Source: Protula sp. h YS-2021 (Eukaryota > Annelida > Polychaeta > Sabellida > Serpulidae). Taken from it: DNA of 64,000 nucleotides. The notes under the pieces were generated by a model. The model did not search any database, was not told where the DNA came from, and was given only the letters and a program-made list of their open reading frames with translations. The DNA lies in NCBI GenBank assembly GCA_949752745.1, contig OX457026.1, forward strand, positions 45,765,256-45,829,255, in the 5' to 3' direction. Positions 37,229-47,280 of this stretch are shown here, one piece after another. The translations under genes and the position numbers were made by a program. The first letter of the stretch is position 1. The number at the start of each line of letters is the position of its first letter.

Positions 37229-37636
37229 TTATACCCAACCATCTGCTGAATCAGCTCCCTTTTCAAACTTCTTGCAAAGCTTTGAATTCACTTCAACTCG
37301 TCCATTGTTGAATCGAACAAGTTCTGATACATTCATCGTCAATGGAACATCATCATCAAAATGTAAAATGATTCTTGCAGCTACAACTAACATGAGCTCC
37401 ACTGCCCAAATTGTATTCGCGTGGATAAATGCTGAATCAATGTCATAAGCTGATAGTATATGTAGATCTTCGCATTCACGTAGAAACGAGTGGATGAAAC
37501 GATCACTTGGAATGGCCTTTCCAACAGCTTCCCAATGCTGATGCAAATTCTTCACTTGCCACATCCATTCCGATTCAAAAGTAGGAAGCATTGAAAACAC
37601 ATAGTCAACATAGTTCACTTTGAACACATCATCCAT
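37229..37636 (-). CDS. YVD-family helical accessory protein
   Basis: An intact 135-residue protein with ATG at 37636. NYVDYVFSML, LHQHWEAVG, FLRECEDLH and YDIDSAFIHANT correspond to the blocks of the paralogues at 160-447 and 36166-36530. The C-terminal part (DDDVPLTMNVSELVRF) is specific to this copy. TATAAAAGG at about 37747-37756 is 112 bases upstream. No known domain. Confidence 0.6.
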   Translation of the reverse strand: MDDVFKVNYVDYVFSMLPTFESEWMWQVKNLHQHWEAVGKAIPSDRFIHSFLRECEDLHILSAYDIDSAFIHANTIWAVELMLVVAARIILHFDDDVPLTMNVSELVRFNNGRVEVNSKLCKKFEKGADSADGWV

Positions 37637-37889
37637 AGTCTCTGCACATCTGTGAAGAAATGGTAGAATTATTTAATGATAAAAGCTTTTTTTTAAGCTG
37701 TCCCCACAATGAACTAATGACTTTGTGGTCCGCGCGCGCCCCCGTCCCTTTTATACCAGGGAAGGGGGGTTACATGTAGGTTTTCATGAGATGCTTGTAA
37801 AATCGTGGAGTCATCTCATTGAAACCATCCAGAAAGGCTGTTGGTAAACCACCTGTTAAAGATTGTCTCATGATGATCACTAAAAAGTC

Positions 37890-38810
37890 TCATGGTTTCC
37901 GACTCCCTACTATCCATTGAAACAGCATTGGCATGGTGAAATGTCCTTTTTCATAGAGGTAGGCCATCATATCATACACCTTAATGCGTTCTTCAAGGTA
38001 TTTGAAACCATGTAGCATGACCTTTGCACATTTGGAATCGCGACCCTCATTCACATGCTTCGGCTCTGGAAGACACAACGTCTTAAACTGTTCCTCACGA
38101 AGGAGTTTAAACAGTTGAACAAAACGTCGAGTCATGGCTTCGGTGAACTTTGGCTGTGACACCGGAACATGCTCTATGTTTCCTTCTAGCATGAACATGA
38201 GCATAATGACAGTGTTCACTTCTTCCATTAGGTACATGTACGTGTGCTTGTCGAAAAAGCCTTCTTCACATAAACACCATAAAATGTTGCAATCGATCAG
38301 AGGAAGCACGGCTTGAAAGTTTCTTTTCAACAGCGTCACATCTTCCTCAGTCACAGGGATGGTCTTACTCGATTCAAATTTCGATTTCAAATGCTTGACT
38401 TCTTCTTCATCGCTTAACATGTCCACTTCTGAATCCTCAGGCTCCTCGTCGGCTCGCTGGGCTCGTCGGGCTCGTAGCTCATTTCTTCGTTAAGTTGCTT
38501 CAGATGAGCTTTTAACTTTGTGCTGAGTTGTGTGTTTCTCCCATTGACAAGTGCATTTGCAACCCAGAACGGGTAGTCGGGGCATTCCTTCCTCTATTCC
38601 TTGCTGTATCCCTTGCTGTACTGTACTGTGTTGTACTGTACTGTGCTGTACTGCAGGAGAAGGAGGGACATCTGATGGAATGCCTACCAGTTCCTCCAAG
38701 TCTTTTTCAGCCTCTGTCATGTTAGCCAGGAATGCATCAATCTCTTCCACTGGTAATACCGGCAATACACTATCAAAAGTAAACAGTTCCACCCCAAACA
38801 AGTCATCCAT
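37890..38810 (-). pseudogene. Acidic two-module helical protein, split by TAA
   Basis: Two open stretches share one frame: 38810-38490 (MDDLFGVELFTFDSVLP...SSSEAT) and the rest to 37890, with a single TAA at 38490-38492. Downstream of it comes RRNELRARRARRADEEPED, then acidic DEEEVKHL. The remainder is helical with two similar units, ILWCLCEEGFFDKHTYMYL and MMAYLYEKGHFTMPMLFQW, loosely like death-fold helices. A VQHSTVQHST tandem repeat and CKCTCQW lie before the stop. TATATATAAG is 84 bases upstream (38895-38902). If translation restarts, an ATG at 38420 gives 176 residues. Confidence 0.5.
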
Positions 38811-38919
38811 GTCCGTGTTGATAGCTAAAGAGGAGGTGTATTCAGCAATGCCGCTTCCATGATCTGGCTACACCTCAGCCTAGACCTCCCCCACTTATAT
38901 ATAATTTTTAAGGTAGAGA

Positions 38920-39260
38920 GGGGGAGGGTCCTCGACACATACTCTGTTCTTGGGGAGGGGGGGGGGGCGACACATACTCTGTGCCGACGAGGGAGGGGGG
39001 TCCCTAATACCTATGTCCACACGTTTCACCGGAAACACCTTTCTTTCGCTCGCAATGGCTTGCAATCGCTACAACTGCATCAAATAACGTTTTCCTTCTC
39101 TCGTAACCAATCAAACTCCCAATCACACTCTAACAACTCACTCAAAGCTATCCCCAATGGTACAGCAAAAAAAAAAAAGAAAAAAAAAAGAAAGGAGGGA
39201 GGGAGGGAGGGGGGGGGGGTCGTCGTCAACACATACTCTGTGTCGACGAGAGAGAAGGAG
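38920..39260. repeat. Degenerate G-tract repeats and a third inner-repeat fragment
   Basis: CGACACATACTCTGT-type phrases next to G-runs recur at about 38935, 38970 and 39226. Between them, 39030-39150 is a third copy (same orientation as the right inner repeat) of the AACACCTTTCTTTCGC...GCAACTGCATCA segment, without the ATG seen in the other two. No gene in this stretch. Confidence 0.6.
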
Positions 39261-39369
39261 GGGAGGGTGGTCTGACGTTTCGCACACATCGTTTCGTCAC
39301 ACACACTCTCTCGTCATCGTTGCCTGCAGAGCTTTCGAACTTTTCTGGAAAGCAGACGCAAAAAAAAAT

Positions 39370-40229
39370 ATGCAGAACAATTCTTCACAGAGGAACGCCT
39401 GAGGACCTATCATTTTTCCAAGAAAGATGCTGATCTGTGGAAGGAGGTATACGTGGAATACCAGGCGTTCCTCTATGAAACATGGCGGGATTTTCAGTCT
39501 CAGCACCAGCAAGAGTTTCACCGCTTTGGCAAGGCGGCAGAAAAGAGCCATAGACGACTCAAGAAAAAGAAGAGGCAAAAGAAAAAGAGGGATTCCTCGC
39601 CTCCGCCGTCGTCGCCGCCCTGCCAAGAAGAAGAAGAAGATGCAGATCCTCCTACCGAAGTGACTTCTGTCACTGAGCCATCTGTACCAACCGTGCTAGC
39701 CACTTCGCCGCCAGCTCATCCGCAGGCAGTTGATGTCCATAGCGTGCCGGTGGCACCTACTACACAACAGTGTACATAACAGTGCAATATCAACGTGATA
39801 TCAACTCCTGAAGATGAGCTAGCGGCCGCTGTCGCTAGCATCTCGGATGCGCCGGTGCAGCCACCTTCCAACATGGACTGCACCCTCAATCTTAGTCAAT
39901 CAAAACTGGAGGATATACAGAATAACACAGACCTCCAGGGTCTTATGCGTCTACAAACCATCGTGTTTTGTGACTTCTGTCACTATCCTGTTCCTGAGGG
40001 CATTACTATACGCCAGCATGAACAGCTATGTGCAGAAGCCATGAAACATGCACATTACTATTGCAGTTTACAACGCAAAGACTTTGATTCGACTAAGGCT
40101 GGGGCTGCAGCACGCAAAAGGAAGTGTGCCTGCAGTGAGACTAGTGGCAGCGAAGCCAGCACAAGTGGTATCAGTGGCTTTAGTGGCACGAAGAAACTGA
40201 AAGTGGGAGGAAAAAAACAACGACACTGA
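39370..40229 (+). pseudogene. Nuclear-type regulator with zinc finger, split by TAA
   Basis: One frame runs from about 39370 (FFTEERLRTYHFSKKDADLW, KEVYVEYQAFLYETWRDF) through a Lys-rich segment (RRLKKKKRQKKKRD), a Pro/Glu linker and TAA at 39777-39779. It continues open to 40229 with a CDFC...H..LC finger (VFCDFCHYPVPEG), a Ser-rich tail and a basic end (KKLKVGGKKQRH). No ATG starts this frame; the N-terminal exon or start is not found, but TTGCCTGCAG at about 39320 could be a splice acceptor. Two nuclear-localisation-like segments suggest a DNA-binding regulator. Confidence 0.5.
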
Positions 40230-40241
40230 AAATCCCTCCAC

Positions 40242-40284
40242 GGCTGCCTTTTGGCAGCCACCCATTCTTCCAAAATAAGCAAAC
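40242..40284 (+). terminator. Histone-type 3' stem-loop plus purine box
   Basis: GGCTGCC-TTTT-GGCAGCC (40242-40259) is a perfect 7-bp stem with U4 loop, followed by ACCCA, the flank typical of histone mRNA stem-loops. After 12 bases comes AAAATAAGCAAAC (40272-40284). It starts 13 bases after the regulator's stop codon. Confidence 0.6.
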
Positions 40285-41098
40285 AAACCTATCGTGTTGG
40301 TGTGTGTATGCATGAGAATGTGTGGGAAATGCTTAAACAAACTCTGATACTGTCACCCTCTCTCTCTCTCTCCCACCCCCCCGTCTCGTAGCACACGCCT
40401 TCTTTCAAAAAAAAAATACTGCAAGCCCCCTCCCTCTGATACTCCCCTCCTCTCCTCTCCTCTCTCCCCAACCCCCGTCTCGGCCCTCACGCCTTCTTTC
40501 AAAAAAAAAAAAAAGCCAATACGTCCACCAAAAAACACCTTTCTTTCGCTTGCAATGGCTCGCAATCGTTGCAACTGCATCATATGACGTTTTCCTTCTC
40601 TCGTCATCACTCCCAACCACACTCACACAACTCACTGTGCAAAGCACTGCAAAAACCTTCATGCTAAAAAAACTGCATCAAATAACCTTTTCCTTCTCTC
40701 ATCATCAATCACACTCCAAACCACACTCTAACAACTCCAAAGCCTCAATGGTAAAAAAAGGGAGGGGGGGTCCAATAGACATGCTTGGCAACTTCGTCTT
40801 TCCAACTGGCTTTTTTCTTCAATACACTCCCTTTTATATGCCGCAGCAAAAGGAGCGAAATTTTCACATCACATGGTCTATTTCTTACCAATAGAAATGC
40901 ACCTTTAACAGCCCATTCTCTTTGGTGCATTTTCGCTCCCTTTTCGTCAAAATTTCGCTCCTTTTGCTCTCGGATATAAAAAGGACTGCACTGCACTGCA
41001 GTGTGGTGGTTCTCTTATCTAAACATCCGTTGCTATGTTGTGGTTCTCTTATATAAACATACGTTGCTATGTTGTGATTCTCTTGTTTCTACACTACT
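40272..41098 (-). repeat. Inner inverted repeat, right copy
   Basis: Inverse of 20205-21096 with the same order of parts: purine box, GAGA-rich and T-run duplication, MxREGKRH frame (ATG at 40605 on -), divergent promoter and CCACAACATAGCAA units. Differences are mostly in homopolymer length. Confidence 0.85.
40832..40982. promoter_or_regulatory. Symmetrical divergent promoter, right copy
   Basis: TATAAAA on - (40832-40838) and TATAAAAA on + (40975-40982) face outward from an inverted pair AGCAAAAGGAGCGAAATTTT / AAAATTTCGCTCCTTTTGC. Same design as 20322-20472. Confidence 0.65.
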
Positions 41099-41309
41099 CA
41101 TAACCAGCGAATCGTCTACACGCATCTCCTTCATGGCGGTATCAGCTTTACGCTCCGGTTCTCGCTTCATATTAGGCTCTGTCTTTTCTGCAGGCATTGC
41201 CATAGATGGTAGTTGTTGTTCACTCACTGCAGGCATGTTCACTCTTCAGTATCTTGATACAGAATGTACGTTATGTCTGAGGACAGATGCCTTTTATGCT
41301 CCATAGTGA
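41099..41309 (-). CDS. Possible short gene between the right inner and outer repeats
   Basis: The only part of the right end without a left-arm match. On -, a TATA-like ATAAAAGG at about 41289-41297 precedes an ATG near 41236 opening about 67 codons (MPAVSEQQLPSMAMPAEK..., Lys/Glu rich) that run into the inner repeat. On +, an ATG at 41133 opens 57 codons. Neither is supported by homology. On the left the same gap holds the C2H2 and PC4 genes. Confidence 0.25.
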
Positions 41310-42490
41310 GTTGTCTTAATATGTTGAACAACAACATGTTCAACATGTTCAGCAAGTTGTTGAACAACAACTTGCTGAACATGTTGAACATGTTGCTGCT
41401 TTACCCTACTACACCATGGTAAAATGTTCAAACTTATTTTATACATTATATGTTTTCCAAAAACTACATTTGTTAAATGTGCTTTAGAAGTGTCATTTTC
41501 CAACTACTATTACATAAAACATAACATTGGGCTTAACGTAGGGAAAATCCCATTCCTCCTCACATTTATTGATCGTTTCACGTTCTGAACGAGTGCACTC
41601 TAAAATTTATCGATTGATTTCCACCCCACACTCTGAGACCTTTCATATACTTATTCCTATGCTGTGTGTGTGTGGTTATTGTAATGGAACTATTGAAACA
41701 TGACTAATTAAATATTATCAGTGAAAATAGACACAGAAATGTAGTTACTATGTAAAAAAACAAAAAAAAGTCATAGAGTCACATAATGTCACAGAGTCAC
41801 ATGATGTCACAGTCACATGTTGTCACATAATGTTACATAGTCACAAAAGTGAACAAAAACCAACAATGTGTAGAATTGTCTGAAACGGATAAATATGCAA
41901 AAATCGCAACTTCGACCCCGGGGGGGGGGGGGAGGTCGACCCAAAAAACCAAAAATGTGTAGAATTGTCTGAAACGGATAAATATGCACAAATCGCAAAT
42001 TCGACCCCGGAGGGGGGGGGGGGGGAGGGAGACCCAAAAAAAACAAAAATGTTTAGAATTGTATTGTCTGAAACGGATAAATATGCAAAACTCGCAAATT
42101 CGACCCCCGGGGGGTTGGTCGACTTACTCTGGGTCTGCTGCCTCTCTCTCTCCCTGTGAGAAAGTCTCACGGTTTGCCTCTTACTTTAATTGTTTCGCTG
42201 ACGCTGTGAGCTCTGTTGATTTTTGCCACCTGTTTTAGTGTAATTGTTTCTCACGCTGTGAGCTCTTTCATCTCTTGATTTTGCCACCTGTTTTAGTGGA
42301 ATTGTTTCTCACGCTGTGAACTTTGTCATTTCTTGATTTTTACTACCTGTCCTGTAGCAAACCGATTTTGCATGTGATCACATTGCTGTGTGTAACTTAG
42401 CATGCTGACTTGATAGAATGTTGCTCGCCTGGGGGGGGGGGGGGGGGGAGGGAGGGGGTTGTGGTCTGGAACTGTCCTTTTCCTACTACT
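41310..42490 (-). repeat. Right terminal inverted repeat (outer arm)
   Basis: Inverse of 17249-18770: GTTCAAC/GTTGAAC array (41316-41395), unique arm, GTGAC block (41770-41850), three minisatellite units (about 41860-42120), 59-base repeats (42160-42360), G-tract and the tip ending CCTACTACT. Frames here are repeat artefacts. Confidence 0.9.
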
Positions 42491-42496
42491 TGTAAT
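42491..42496. repeat. Target site duplication TGTAAT, right
   Basis: Perfect copy of 17243-17248 abutting the right terminus. Confidence 0.9.
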
Positions 42497-43890
42497 TTAT
42501 TTTGGTAAATATAATCATTTGAAAAAATTCAGTAAACTTTCCTTTTTCAGTAATGGATAAGTATGAAGATATCTTATTCTAAAAAACATTTGCGAGAGCT
42601 GTTTAGTTGCTCAACAGACTTCGAATGAATCATGGGTAAAACTAAATTCGATACTCCGCTACTTCGTTTAATATTTATATAGTATCAGCTTTAGTGATAA
42701 TACAGAAGTACACTCATAAGGATGAAAAATATATAAGTACTAAACTTTTCAAGCCATTAGGTAATTTAATACTTAAGATATATGTTTAAAGGCGCTATTT
42801 GTTTGGCACTAGCCTCATCTTTAACATAAAGTATTTCCTTTTATTTCATTTTAGTGCCAATGCTTAAAATACAGAGTTCGATAATTTATTGCTATGTCGC
42901 TTATTGAAATTCTCGAAAACAGGTAAGTGTTTCTTTATAGAAAGGGATATATTCATGTGGTTACTTTTGAAACTGCCATGCAACTTTAGCTGCAATTCAT
43001 ACATCGCTTGATTTACTTTTGTATTGTAACATTATTCAGCTTCCATAATTACAATCCAAGTTAACTTAAAAGCTTTCTCATTTGTTACAGTACATGGCTA
43101 ATGGGCACCTTCAATATTGAAGCCACCAGCTAACGAGCTCTTCCTGATTTTAGTGGGCTTATTTGACCAGATAAACGAAATTTCAATTGTTTGCAGTCGG
43201 ATCAGATCTTGATCACTACGATGTTTGCAACTCAGACTATATGCAAGACTGGATATCAGTATATTTAAAGTCATAAGAACCTTGTACTGCAATGTTAGGC
43301 CTCTTTTACTAAATAGGTTCAGAAAAGAAGCCCACCTTTCAAATTTCTTTAAGACATTTACTTTACTTCATTAAAATCTGCTCCCCATATAACGATGCCC
43401 ACTATATTAAAACTTCCATCATTTAACTTATTGCCTACACCAGACTTAGGTCTCCAGGAATATACGATGACCAGCATTGATTTTTCCATGTTCACCGACA
43501 AATCTTAGAGTATGTTTTACTATATTCGGTAACGTCTAGTCTCTTATAATCAGAAATAACAGTTTTAAATATAGATATTGCATAATCTATGAATAGCGAG
43601 ATCTTCTACTGCAATGCACCACGCTCACCAATTTAATTTCTTTTCGATTAATAGAAGGGGTTTCCAATTTCTAATGTGAAAATGGCACGTATTTGAGGCC
43701 TAGAAGTTAATATTTTTTTGACCGGGGACTTTTCTCATTCAGCATAGTCATGGTTTCCTTTACTGCTTGGCAGTAAGTTGACGCTCGCTTAAATAATTAT
43801 CACCTTGATTAATATCTTGGATCTGAAATATTCACTGAGACATAAATCAAGTGTACCTATAGACAAAGGATAATCAACCACTGTGAAATC
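42497..43890. other. AT-rich host DNA without visible gene
   Basis: Right flank of Polinton B. Frames are short; nothing recognisable on either strand. Confidence 0.5.
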
Positions 43891-44327
43891 GATATGTTGG
43901 TCATATATTATACTCTGTGTATAATGACCGTGAAGTATACAGTGCAAGAGCTAAATCATATTGGATTAAAACCAAACACTACGTTTATTGGCGAGGATCT
44001 AAAGAAAGACATCGACACACTTGGCATACAGAATAGATATACAAAGTCACATAGAGGTAGACGTATTACACACGCGTTCAAAAATGATCTGTAAATATTG
44101 AGTGTTCTATACCAGTACATTTTACAAACAGACCAGATTTTAGAGCAAACTTAAACGTGCATAATTCACGACGGCAAAATCATGGCAATCTGATTAACAT
44201 TCAAAGAAATGATACGGATTTCAAAAGAAATTGTTTTAAGATAGCATCTTTGAACTGCCAGTCACTACCCCCAAAGTCTGACTTAATCAAAGATCATATC
44301 GTTGAAAATGACAATTAAATACTATTT

Positions 44328-45222
44328 TTGACTGAAACGTGGCTAAAACCAGGGAACGAATTCCATGTCAAAAACGCTTGCCCAAATGGATATTCTTTCC
44401 TCAACAATCCTCGCCCAACTCGTGGAGGCGGTGTAGCTATTATCACTAGGAATGATTTTAAATGCAAAGAGGTGATAATTGAGAATAATTTCAGATCTTT
44501 TGAATTCCAAATGATAGAGGTTGACCTAAATGGTGAGACAGTGCTCTTTTCAGTCGTTTACAGAAATAAACAACAAAAATAACATTGCAAAACCACATTT
44601 TATCAGTGGATTTTACGAATACATCGAACCGTTAGCAATGAAAAATCAGAGTTTAGTCATCTGCGGTGATTTTAATATCCACTGGGATTCAAAATGCGAT
44701 TATGAAACCAAGAAGTTCTTTGATTTATTAGATACGTTCGGTCTTAAACAACATATTGAAGCAGAAACCCACATACAAGGTCACACAATTGACTATGTCA
44801 TTTCAAAAACTGGCAAAAACATAGTATCTCATTGTAGTGTCGGCGACTTCTTGTCTGATCATGCAGTCATAACTACTTATCTAAAAGTCGAAAAATGGAA
44901 CTACCCGAAGAAGACTATTAAATACCGCCGGTTAAAAAAGATCGACAGCATGAAATTCAAATCGGATACCTTAAGCTCTGAATTAGTATCGGAACCAAGT
45001 TCAAATTTGAACGATCTTGTGACTCGGTATAACAAAGTTTTGAGGGAACTTATTGATAAATACGCACAAGAAAAAACGAAAATAATAGTTGATAGATTCC
45101 ATGTACCATGGGTGAATACGGAATTAATAAAAGCTAAACAAACGCGTAGAATGCGCGAAAAGGCTTGGAGAAAAAAACAAAAAATCCAAAAGATCAGTAG
45201 AATGTCGCCAAAAGTACATTGA
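44328..45222 (+). pseudogene. LINE endonuclease (APE type) remnant
   Basis: Two overlapping frames (44328-44582, 44530-45222) share one endonuclease domain; the break lies near 44550-44580 where the second takes over with ISGFYEYIEPL and VICGDFNIHWD. The C-terminal end is a Lys/Arg-rich linker to the reverse transcriptase. Confidence 0.7.
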
Positions 45223-45382
45223 GGCCAGAAATAACGTTGTAAGAGTGAAAGACAAAGCAAAAGCAAATCACTATTCCGAAAAAATTGAAAGTTGTCAAGC
45301 AGACCAGAAAAAACTGTTTGCAACTCTAAATGAGATGCTACAAAATAAACAACTCGATCAGCTGCCTGAGCGCGAGTGAAGT

Positions 45383-47078
45383 GTGATTTTAGCCAACGAA
45401 TTTAGTAACTTTTTTGTGGATAAAATTGACCAAATTAGGATAAATCTATCAAACACTGAGTGCAATTATACACCCATCCCGGAGCCAGAGCCAAATATGA
45501 CCATGGATATGCTAAACAAAGTGAGCACAAACGAAGTCAAAAAGGTAATCACATGCCTCAGCAATGCCACATGCGAGTTGGGCCCCATCCCTACTCCACT
45601 ACTCAAGAGCTGTCTTTAACCATTACTTCCAACCATTCCCGAAATCACGAACATTTCACTTAAAAGCGGTGTCTTCCCAGAGGCTCTAAAAGAAGCCATT
45701 GTGAGACCTAAACTGAAAAAGCCAAATTTAGACACTAACACTTTCAAAAATTACAGGCCGGTCTCCAACATCAGTTTTTGGCTAAAATAATCGAAAAGTG
45801 CGATTACACAACTGACAAACCACATAGATATGGCAGAAATGCATGAAACAAACCAATCGGCATACCGCGTTGGGTTCAGCACCGAGACAGCTCTTGTCAG
45901 GATAACCAATGATGTTCTGTGTGAATTGGACAAACGCCGCGGAGTAATTCTAGTTCTACTAGATCTCTCCGCGGCGTTTGACACCATTGACCACGAAATC
46001 CTCACCGAACGCCTTAAGTCCAGGATCGGAATACAAGGAAAAGCACTGGAATGGTTTACTAGTTACCAAAGCGGACGAACTCAACGTGTGGTTGTCGAAA
46101 ATGCAATCTCCGAAACCGTGACCCTTCGCTATGGAGGTCCACAGGGATTACTCATGGGTGACGAGGACTATAAATTGTACACTCTACCCGTAGGAGATAT
46201 TATACGACGACATGCATTGGAGTTTAAAATATTCGCCGATGACATCCAGCTTCACATTTTATTTCGTCTAAACGGCGAGGCCGCCCTTTACGACGCAATT
46301 AGGAGGATAGAGGACTGTGTTCATGAGATAAAAGACTGGATGACCTGCAATAAGCTAAAACTGAACGCTGAAAAAACAGAGGTTCTGTTTATCAAACCTA
46401 AAACTAATAAATCACCCATATCCAAACCAATTACCATTGACAGTTCGATAGTGAAACCTACCAAATTAGCGCGTAATATTGGCGTAATCTTCGATTACTC
46501 CCTGACGATGCATGAACACATATCGTCTGTATGCCAATCATGCATGTTTCACCTTAAAAACATTTCGGCAATACGTCGTTATATCACTCGAGAAGCATGT
46601 GAATCACTCATTCATGCAATGGTAACATCCTGAATGGATTACGCCAATGCAACACTGCTAGGCCTACCACAAACAGAACTAGGCAGACTACAAAGAATAC
46701 AAAACATCGCAGCCAGAATTATCCTTCAACAACCCAAACCAAACACCGATGCTTCGTTCTTTGCACTGGCTACTAGTGGGCAATAGGATAATATTCAAAA
46801 CGCTTATGCTCGTATTCAAATGTATACACAGGAAAGCTACCCAATGTCTACAAGAACTTATTGTTCTCCACCAACCATCTCGCAGTTTACAGTCTGGAGA
46901 CGGGCATATGCTCTTAAAAGTTCCACGCTCAAGCACGGTACAATACGGTCAACGGATGTTCAGCTGCAGAGGACCGTCACTCTGGAATCAATTGCCTGAG
47001 GTAATCCGAGTAGAAACTTCGTTTGAAAGATTTCTGAAACGGTTAAAGACCCATCTCTTTGCATTAGCTTTTAATTGA
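45383..47078 (+). pseudogene. LINE reverse transcriptase remnant
   Basis: Linker and N-terminal part at 45383-45619 (FSNFFVDKIDQIR), shifted into 45830-46633 with the RT core. Only one of two conserved palm motifs (FADD) is clear; the segment after GPQG is replaced by unrelated residues. The C-terminal domain continues in another frame (46749-47078). Confidence 0.75.
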
Positions 47079-47280
47079 CTTTACATTCTTTTAGTACAAA
47101 CCTTCTTTCCAGTATTATCTAATTTGCAGTATTTATTAGATATATGCGATAGTCAGATGTTGTTTGCACTAATTGAGCTCAGTATAGTTTTCTTTCATAT
47201 TAATCTCATCTGATTTGTAATGGTGTCATCGAATACTTTTGTAGACTTTGGCACCTTAAATCTGTTACTATTACTATTAC

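Larger units (their letters stand above)
17249..42490 (+). mobile_element. Complete Polinton/Maverick element B, 25.2 kb
   Basis: Bounded by TGTAAT duplications and by terminal inverted repeats starting AGTAGTAGGAAAAGGACAG at both ends. Encodes family B polymerase, retroviral-type integrase with chromodomain, A32/FtsK-type ATPase, adenain-like protease, double-jelly-roll capsid, penton and pX/pVI-like proteins: the full Polinton core set, arranged as two convergent blocks meeting at about 28850. About a dozen accessory genes flank the core. Intact ends and one perfect target duplication mean the insertion is fairly recent, yet polymerase, integrase and several accessory genes each have one or a few point lesions. 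Confidence 0.95.
43910..47280 (+). mobile_element. Degraded CR1/L2-like non-LTR retrotransposon
   Basis: Endonuclease fragments: LTETWLKPGNEF, GGGVAIITR and GDFNIHWDSK with a THIQGHTIDYVIS block, frames broken near 44315 and 44550. Reverse transcriptase at 45830-46633: NQSAYRVGFSTETAL, LLDLSAAFDTIDHEIL, a degenerate GPQG motif and FADDIQ (catalytic FADD). A TGA at 46631-46633 is followed by a shifted C-terminal end (LHWLLVGNRI, SLWNQLPEVIR) to 47078. The 3' end carries TTACTATTACTATTAC (47265-47280), a tail type used by CR1-like LINEs. 5' start uncertain. Inactive. Confidence 0.8.
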
